A DNA stretch of 10,007 nucleotides. Origin: Thermaerobacter marianensis. GTDB lineage: Bacteria; Bacillota; Sulfobacillia; DYIH01; DYIG01. Shown here one piece after another: positions 6,775 through 10,007 of the stretch. Location: contig DYIG01000047.1 in assembly GCA_020723725.1 (NCBI GenBank), positions 1 to 10,007 on the forward strand, read 5' to 3'. Position 1 is the stretch's first letter. Every line of letters begins with the position of its first letter. The position numbers were made by a program, and so were the translations under genes. Below the pieces are notes generated by a model. The model saw only the letters and a list, made by a program, of their open reading frames with translations, did not search any database and was not told where the DNA came from.

Positions 6775-6908
6775 TGACTAGGAATTCGGGAATACCGAGA
6801 GATATTCTTCAAGCCCTATCATAAATAGAGAACGCCATGTGATTACCTGGTCCGGGGAGATAGCTGATGGGTGAACGTAGAAAGCAGCGACTTCTGGAAT
6901 TGGGAGCC
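6749..6908 (+). pseudogene. ParE/RelE-family toxin fragment, frameshifted
   Basis: One frame reads QFPVLLTDD, then a stop, then EFGN (6752-6793). The next frame reads EYREIFFKPYH (6790-6822) and then stops. Together they resemble the PEFGN-x-EYREIFFKPYRIIYRV block of ParE/RelE-type toxins, which poison gyrase or cleave mRNA. A weaker ADG (6863-6871, a third stretch) and RRKQRLLELG (6876-6905, a further frame) may be the end of the same gene. At least two frameshifts and internal stops rule out a working toxin. The fragment lies directly after the Phd/YefM fragment, the normal antitoxin-toxin order, which supports both calls. It runs up to the 3' end of the convergent ATPase gene. The YREIFFKPY core is convincing; the rest is tentative. 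Confidence 0.6.
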
Positions 6909-6937
6909 GGGCTGCTGGTGGCCCTGTACGCTGGAAG

Positions 6938-8203
6938 CTAGCGGTGTATGCCGAAGAAAACACCCATCGGTATGGCCACGGTCTTGCTATCAATAGCGAG
7001 GACGGTATGACCGGGATATAGAAGCACCGACATCTGCAGTCGGTCCCCGAGATCTTCCCGGCAGGAACGAAAACCGCGGAGATCTTTCTCGCTGATTCTG
7101 CTGGTCCATTTAACTTCGATACCGAGCAAGGTTTCGCCTCTTTCAATGAGGAAATCAACCTCTTGTCCGGCATGTGTTCGCCAGAATAGGAGCCTTGTCG
7201 GCTGGAGGGATAAATCGATCATTTTTTGCAGTTCCGAGGCTACCCAGGTTTCCACCATGGCGCCGATACGTCCCTGGCGTTCAAGGGTGCCCCAATCCTC
7301 CACCGCGCTGAGGTGGCAGGCCAAACCGGTATCGGCAAAGTACATTTTCGGGGTTTTGAGCAAACGTTTATTGATATTGGTGTGGTAGGGTTGCAGCAAA
7401 GAAATCTGATAGGTTGTTTCCAAAAGCCCCATATATCGTCTTAGAGTGGTGTAGGGTATGCCCAGATCCCGGGAGAGATCGGCGTAATTAAGCAACTGGC
7501 CGGTGCGTACCGCTGCCAGAGAGAGCAGGCGGTTGAATTCGGGCAAGTACTCGACATTGGCCAGATCACGCAGGTCGCGTTCCAGGTAGGTCTGGCGGTA
7601 GCTCGCAAACCACCGGCTTCTGGACCGTGCGTTGGACATAAGCGCAGGTGTCGGATAACCTCCGACAAGAATTCGTTCTTTAATATCCTCCCGGAAGTCG
7701 GGAACGGTCCCTCGTGGGAGTCCTTCGAGCAGTTCCCGCGTATCGCTTCTTTGGAACAGGTCGTCAAAAATGGTGGACGGCTCGTCCCTCCCCGCCATTT
7801 CCGCCCAGGAGAAAGGATGGAGGTTATGTAGCGCGACCCGCCCAGCCAGGCTCTCAGAAACGGTATGGAGGGTCATCACGTTGGCTGAGCCGGTCAAGAG
7901 ATAACAGCCCGGTTTACGGTCGCGGTCCACGGCCCTTTTGATGGCCCGTAGGAGGTCGGGGGCGCGTTGTACTTCGTCAATAATTAGCGGTGGCGGGTTG
8001 CCATCCACAAACCCGTCCGGGTCACCCAGTGCCGCATCTAAAGTTGCGCGGTCATCGAGAGTCAGGTAGGTGGCGGGCCAATTGTCGGACCGCAAGGTCT
8101 GTGCAAGGGTGGATTTGCCAACCTGGCGGGCTCCGGTTATCAATACGACAGGGAAGTCCTGCAGTAATTCCTTGATTTGTCGAGCGAGATGTCGCCTTAT
8201 CAT
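6938..8203 (-). CDS. AAA ATPase with C-terminal DUF4143 nuclease-like domain
   Basis: The 421-residue protein belongs to the large AAA_14 plus DUF4143 family, found sporadically in bacteria and archaea and without a settled role. It has the Walker A motif GARQVGKST (residues 24-32), the Walker B motif LIIDEVQ (73-79, Asp76 and Glu77) and the sensor-like YLLTGSANV (101-109). A winged-helix-like stretch (LLNYADLSRDLGIPYTTLRRY) follows. The C-terminal domain contains HAGQEVDFLIERG followed by GIEVKW, a PD-(D/E)xK-type nuclease pattern. Motifs and length look intact. It is the first gene on the - strand and lies between toxin and fic fragments. No Shine-Dalgarno sequence precedes ATG 8203, and the promoter places the transcript start at or next to that codon. 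A link to defence or plasmid maintenance is only a guess from context. Confidence 0.88.
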   Translation of the reverse strand: MIRRHLARQIKELLQDFPVVLITGARQVGKSTLAQTLRSDNWPATYLTLDDRATLDAALGDPDGFVDGNPPPLIIDEVQRAPDLLRAIKRAVDRDRKPGCYLLTGSANVMTLHTVSESLAGRVALHNLHPFSWAEMAGRDEPSTIFDDLFQRSDTRELLEGLPRGTVPDFREDIKERILVGGYPTPALMSNARSRSRWFASYRQTYLERDLRDLANVEYLPEFNRLLSLAAVRTGQLLNYADLSRDLGIPYTTLRRYMGLLETTYQISLLQPYHTNINKRLLKTPKMYFADTGLACHLSAVEDWGTLERQGRIGAMVETWVASELQKMIDLSLQPTRLLFWRTHAGQEVDFLIERGETLLGIEVKWTSRISEKDLRGFRSCREDLGDRLQMSVLLYPGHTVLAIDSKTVAIPMGVFFGIHR

Positions 8204-8242
8204 AGCTAAATAATAATCATTAAATGGTTAAATTTCAACCAT
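8204..8242 (-). promoter_or_regulatory. ATPase promoter with overlapping palindrome, leaderless start
   Basis: Read on the - strand, TTGAAA (8238-8233), a 17-base spacer and TATTAT (8215-8210) form a strong sigma-A promoter. The A of the ATG is the seventh base past the -10 box, so the mRNA should begin at or within a base or two of the start codon. The near-palindrome ATGGTTAAATTTCAACCAT (8224-8242), with six-base arms, covers the -35 box and is placed like an operator. Confidence 0.65.
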
Positions 8243-8260
8243 AATCATCTACTTGCGGCC

Positions 8261-8288
8261 AAATGGGAATCTGATTTTGCTCCCATTT
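8261..8288. repeat. 8-base inverted repeat upstream of the ATPase gene
   Basis: AAATGGGA (8261-8268) and TCCCATTT (8281-8288) are perfect inverted copies 12 bases apart, in an AT-rich stretch with a T-rich tail on the + strand. It could be a weak terminator, a regulator site or an element end. The bases from 8243 to 8355 hold no gene that I can recognise. Confidence 0.45.
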
Positions 8289-8355
8289 TCTTTAATTTAG
8301 AATATGCGGTTAAAATAATATAGAAGCGAAGCATATTTTAGGTTTGAGGTGCTAA

Positions 8356-8469
8356 TGCGCCCATGTACAGTTCGAGACGATCCACCCGTTTCTTGATGGC
8401 AACGGTTGTCTCGGCCGCCTGCTGATCATGCTGTTACTTTTTGCTCAACAATGTACGGCTCACCGGTGA
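8356..8469 (+). pseudogene. Fic-family fragment with the catalytic motif only
   Basis: This frame lies between TAA 8353-8355 and TGA 8467-8469. It reads AHVQFETIHPFLDGNG (8359-8406) followed by CLGRLLIMLLLFAQQ. It matches the catalytic loop of Fic proteins, which transfer AMP or other groups to target hydroxyls and have the signature HxFx(D/E)GNGRxxR. Histidine (codon 8383) and GNG are kept, but the first motif arginine is cysteine: TGT at 8407 where CGT is expected, one transition away. The flanking AHVQFETIHPFLDGNG style is that of larger Fic proteins with a separate N-terminal domain. There is no start and no N-terminal or C-terminal part. It is surely a relic, too short to have been called as a gene. 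Confidence 0.8.
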
Positions 8470-8506
8470 ATGGTGGAAACCGAGACGGTGAAGGAGGCAG
8501 GCACTA

Positions 8507-8839
8507 GTGAATTTCGAAAAGCTGGATCAATACAAGGCTAAACTGGACGCCTACCGACCGCTGCCTGCCGAGGTCGTCAAAAATCTTCATGAAGACCTGA
8601 TCTTACGCTGGACTTATAACTCCAATGCCATTGAGGGGAACACCCTGACCCTGAAGGAGACCAGGGTTGTACTGGAGGGTGTCACTATAGGTGGCAAAAC
8701 CATACGGGAACATTTCGAGGTGATCAACCACCGAGAGGCTATTTTCTTCGTTGAAGAGCTGGTGAGGCAAAACGAACCCCTCTCTGAGTGGCAAATCAAG
8801 TCGATCAATCTATGTGCGTGGCGTCATTCCTTGAAATAG
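8507..8839 (+). pseudogene. truncated Fic-family protein, N-terminal part only
   Basis: The frame starts at GTG 8507, nine bases after a strong AAGGAGG (8491-8497), and gives 110 residues. LHEDLILRWTYNSNAIEGN (about 27-45) carries the inhibitory-helix motif (S/T)xxxE(G/N) as Ser39 to Gly44, which in intact Fic enzymes blocks ATP binding. NTLTLKETRVVLEG, IGGKTIREHFEVINHREA and EPLSEWQIKSIN continue the usual N-terminal half. After residue 101 the similarity ends, and CAWRHSLK and a stop follow. The catalytic HPFxxGNGR loop is absent, so it cannot be an active transferase. The break falls where the vapBC promoter region begins. Its style differs from the Fic fragment just upstream, so the two are probably relics of separate genes. 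With its start region intact it might still be translated. Confidence 0.78.
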
Positions 8840-8870
8840 AATCCTCTGGAAGTTATACTCCAAGTATAAC
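8831..8870 (+). promoter_or_regulatory. vapBC promoter and palindromic operator
   Basis: TTGAAA (8831-8836), a 17-base spacer and TATACT (8854-8859) form a good sigma-A promoter. The perfect inverted repeat GTTATACT-CCA-AGTATAAC (8852-8870) covers the -10 box and the likely transcript start near 8866. A ribbon-helix-helix antitoxin bound there would shut the promoter, the usual autoregulation of toxin-antitoxin operons. The AAAGGAG ribosome site (8874-8880) follows directly. Confidence 0.75.
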
Positions 8871-8888
8871 CTCAAAGGAGTCGTGATC

Positions 8889-9155
8889 ATGGGGACCTTA
8901 AAACTCACTGCTGTGCGTTTTCCCGTTAAATTGCTTGAAGAAATTGACCGAATGGTGGGGGCGCGGGGACGGAGCCGGTTTATCGTGGAGGCCGCCGCGC
9001 GGGAGGTCCAACGCCTACGCCAAAAAAAGGCTGGGGAAGACGCTTTTGGCGCGTGGAAGGAAGTAAACCACCCTGATCTAGATACAGCGGAAGATGTAGC
9101 TGAGTGGGTCAGCCGGAATCGCCGGGAAGGGGATCGGGCCTTTGATGAGGACTGA
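8889..9155 (+). CDS. vapB: ribbon-helix-helix antitoxin, VapB type
   Basis: The 88-residue protein begins with KLTAVRFP (residues 5-12), a DNA-contacting beta strand. Helices VKLLEEIDRMVGARG and SRFIVEAAAREVQRL follow, a complete CopG/Arc-like ribbon-helix-helix domain. The charged second half (about 48-88, HPDLDTAEDVAEWVSRNRR) is the part expected to wrap around and inhibit the toxin. ATG 8889 lies eight bases after AAAGGAG; the GTG at 8883 would be only two bases away. The stop overlaps the toxin start by 11 bases, which is typical of coupled toxin-antitoxin genes and favours antitoxin made first. The palindrome over the promoter is its likely operator. The antitoxin role is inferred from fold, size and the PIN partner. 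Confidence 0.85.
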   Translation: MGTLKLTAVRFPVKLLEEIDRMVGARGRSRFIVEAAAREVQRLRQKKAGEDAFGAWKEVNHPDLDTAEDVAEWVSRNRREGDRAFDED

Positions 9156-9534
9156 ATCAGTCCTCTTGGACACCTCGTTCATCATCGACTTCCTTCGCGG
9201 ACGCCCCGAGGCTAAATCGGTTTGGGATGCCATGGGGAGGGACGGGGTGATTTTCTGTTGTTGTGCCATCAATGTCGAAGAGGGATTTGCCGGAATGAAA
9301 CCCGGGGAAGAAGACGATACCCTCGCCTTTGTTCGAGCCCTGCGGTACTATCCGATCAGCCGGGCTGCGGCCCGCAGGGCCGGTACCTACCGGCGTGAAT
9401 ATCGCCTGCGTGGCATCACTCTGCATACGCCGGATACCCTGATCGCGGGCGTTTGTTCGATTCATGGTCTCGCCCTGGTGACACGAAACCTTGATCACTT
9501 TCCGATGAAGGACTTCCCCGTGATGGGGTATTAA
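9145..9534 (+). CDS. vapC: PIN-domain toxin, VapC type
   Basis: VapC toxins are metal-dependent ribonucleases that cut specific tRNAs or rRNA and stop translation when the antitoxin is lost. The 129-residue protein has normal length. LLDTSFIIDFLRG gives the first acidic residue Asp9 and also Asp15. INVEEGFAG supplies the second (Glu45 or Glu46). HTPDTLIAG contributes Asp97, and the C-terminal TRNLDHF contains Asn115 and Asp117 of the last PIN motif. All expected acidic positions are present, so the toxin looks functional. ATG 9145 lies inside the antitoxin end; a TTG at 9142 is less likely. No clear terminator follows, although a short GC-rich hairpin lies near 9550-9564. The tRNA or rRNA target cannot be told from sequence. 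Confidence 0.9.
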   Translation: MRTESVLLDTSFIIDFLRGRPEAKSVWDAMGRDGVIFCCCAINVEEGFAGMKPGEEDDTLAFVRALRYYPISRAAARRAGTYRREYRLRGITLHTPDTLIAGVCSIHGLALVTRNLDHFPMKDFPVMGY

Positions 9535-9578
9535 CCACACACCGGCCCGCGAGGGCTTCGGCCTCAGCCTCGTCCAGC

Positions 9579-10007
9579 TTATTGTCCCCTGTTGTCAGTT
9601 GCCAAGGAGCCAGCGATTCTTACGAGTTCCTCTTCGGCTAAGGCACCGGTGAGGTTGTAGGTCACCCATTTGTCGGTCCAGGTCAGGCGAGCGGTGCCGT
9701 TCTTGTGAAAAAGCAGGGTGCCAGGATTGCCGTTAATGGTAACTGTTTTCTGGCCGGTATCGTCCGTATCAAAAGCCACGCCCGAACCCGCCTCGCGGGG
9801 TGTATATGCTTCTATTAGGGTTATTTTCTTTGAACCGGACGCATAACGAAGGATGACATCGACGTCCTTATCGCCCCGATCAATAACTGTCACCCTGGCA
9901 AGGTCGTAGCCGTCAATAATTATACCTTAACCAATGCAGACGAAAGGCGGGAAGAATGCCTTGGTCAACCGTGCTGGAGGAAGTATCAAAAAAAGATTGC
10001 CGCTTAT
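9579..10007 (-). pseudogene. DUF4367-type protein, incomplete and possibly interrupted
   Basis: The recognisable part reads GYDLARVTVIDRGDKDVDVILRY, then KKITLIEA, then an INGNPGTLLFHKN turn, and ends with WVTYNLTGALAEEELVRIAGSL. This matches the beta-rich C-terminal domain DUF4367 of secreted or membrane-anchored Firmicute proteins, often fused to anti-sigma or spore-related regions. A GTG at 9893 would give 104 residues but starts inside the domain. Continuing upstream in the same frame, codons for IIDGYDLAR fit the family, yet TAA at 9929-9927 interrupts. Beyond it the frame stays open to the window edge. Either the gene has a nonsense mutation, or only a fragment remains, or a frameshift (a run of seven T lies at 9994-9988 on this strand) brings in another frame. 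It converges with vapC. Confidence 0.6.

Noticed and set aside
6867..6941. A 24-codon frame with a GGGGAG ribosome-like site (6854-6859), possibly a small hydrophobic peptide
   Set aside because: It overlaps the probable ParE relic end and the ATPase 3' end; there is no support beyond a start and a stop.
6778..7173. Second - strand frame of 131 codons overlapping the ATPase end
   Set aside because: It overlaps the ATPase gene in another frame, and the ATPase carries clear motifs; this frame shows none.
8338..8433. A - strand reading frame ending in AIKKRVDRLELYMGAL that looks like a coiled-coil protein end
   Set aside because: The + strand of the same bases encodes an unmistakable Fic catalytic motif. 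The - strand frame has no start codon and is open for only about 30 codons after a stop.
9550..9564. GC-rich hairpin GAGG-GCTTCGG-CCTC between vapC and the DUF4367 gene as a terminator
   Set aside because: The stem is only four pairs and no T-run follows on either strand.
1..10007. CRISPR array, integrase, transposase or tRNA genes
   Set aside because: No regularly spaced repeats, recombinase motifs or tRNA cloverleaf other than the tRNA-like part of ssrA were seen.

Overview
The window looks like chromosomal DNA of an anaerobic Gram-positive bacterium, most likely a Desulfotomaculum/Pelotomaculum/Moorella-type Firmicute. The secG - rnr - smpB - ssrA order is typical of Firmicutes, and the Shine-Dalgarno sequences are strong, including a near-perfect GGAGGTGAT. 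Base composition is moderately GC-rich, and many starts are TTG, GTG or possibly CTG. A CcmH-like protein in the cluster fits a Gram-positive that makes c-type cytochromes. The lineage is an inference from gene order and protein style, not from a search.

Bases 1-6552 are a compact housekeeping block, all on the + strand. It holds fabZ (fatty acid elongation dehydratase), thrC and thrB (last two steps of threonine synthesis, one base apart), secG (translocon subunit), rnr (RNase R), a single CcmH-type thiol-disulfide protein, smpB, and ssrA (tmRNA with its tag reading frame and encoded CCA). RNase R, SmpB and tmRNA work together: tmRNA-SmpB rescues stalled ribosomes and tags the nascent peptide, and RNase R degrades the faulty mRNA. 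A hairpin with a T-run sits between secG and rnr. ssrA has its own promoter inside the end of smpB.

Bases 6553-9534, just past ssrA, form an accessory region of toxin-type and defence-type modules in different states of decay. In order they are: a probable tmRNA terminator; a broken Phd/YefM antitoxin fragment running into a frameshifted ParE toxin fragment; an intact AAA ATPase with a DUF4143 nuclease-like domain on the - strand; a Fic fragment holding only the catalytic motif, with the motif arginine changed to cysteine; a second Fic fragment holding only the N-terminal inhibitory-helix part; and an intact VapBC-type toxin-antitoxin pair. Two control regions here are unusually clear. The ATPase promoter predicts a leaderless mRNA and has a palindrome over its -35 box. 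The vapBC promoter has a 19-bp palindrome over its -10 box.

Bases 9535-10007 hold the end of a DUF4367-type protein on the - strand, with an in-frame stop upstream of the recognisable part. That gene runs to or past the window edge and may be broken.

The main result of the hunt is that several short stretches that look intergenic are gene fossils (phd, parE and two different fic genes), clustered beside ssrA, a well-known integration site. No integrase, CRISPR array or complete insertion sequence is visible.
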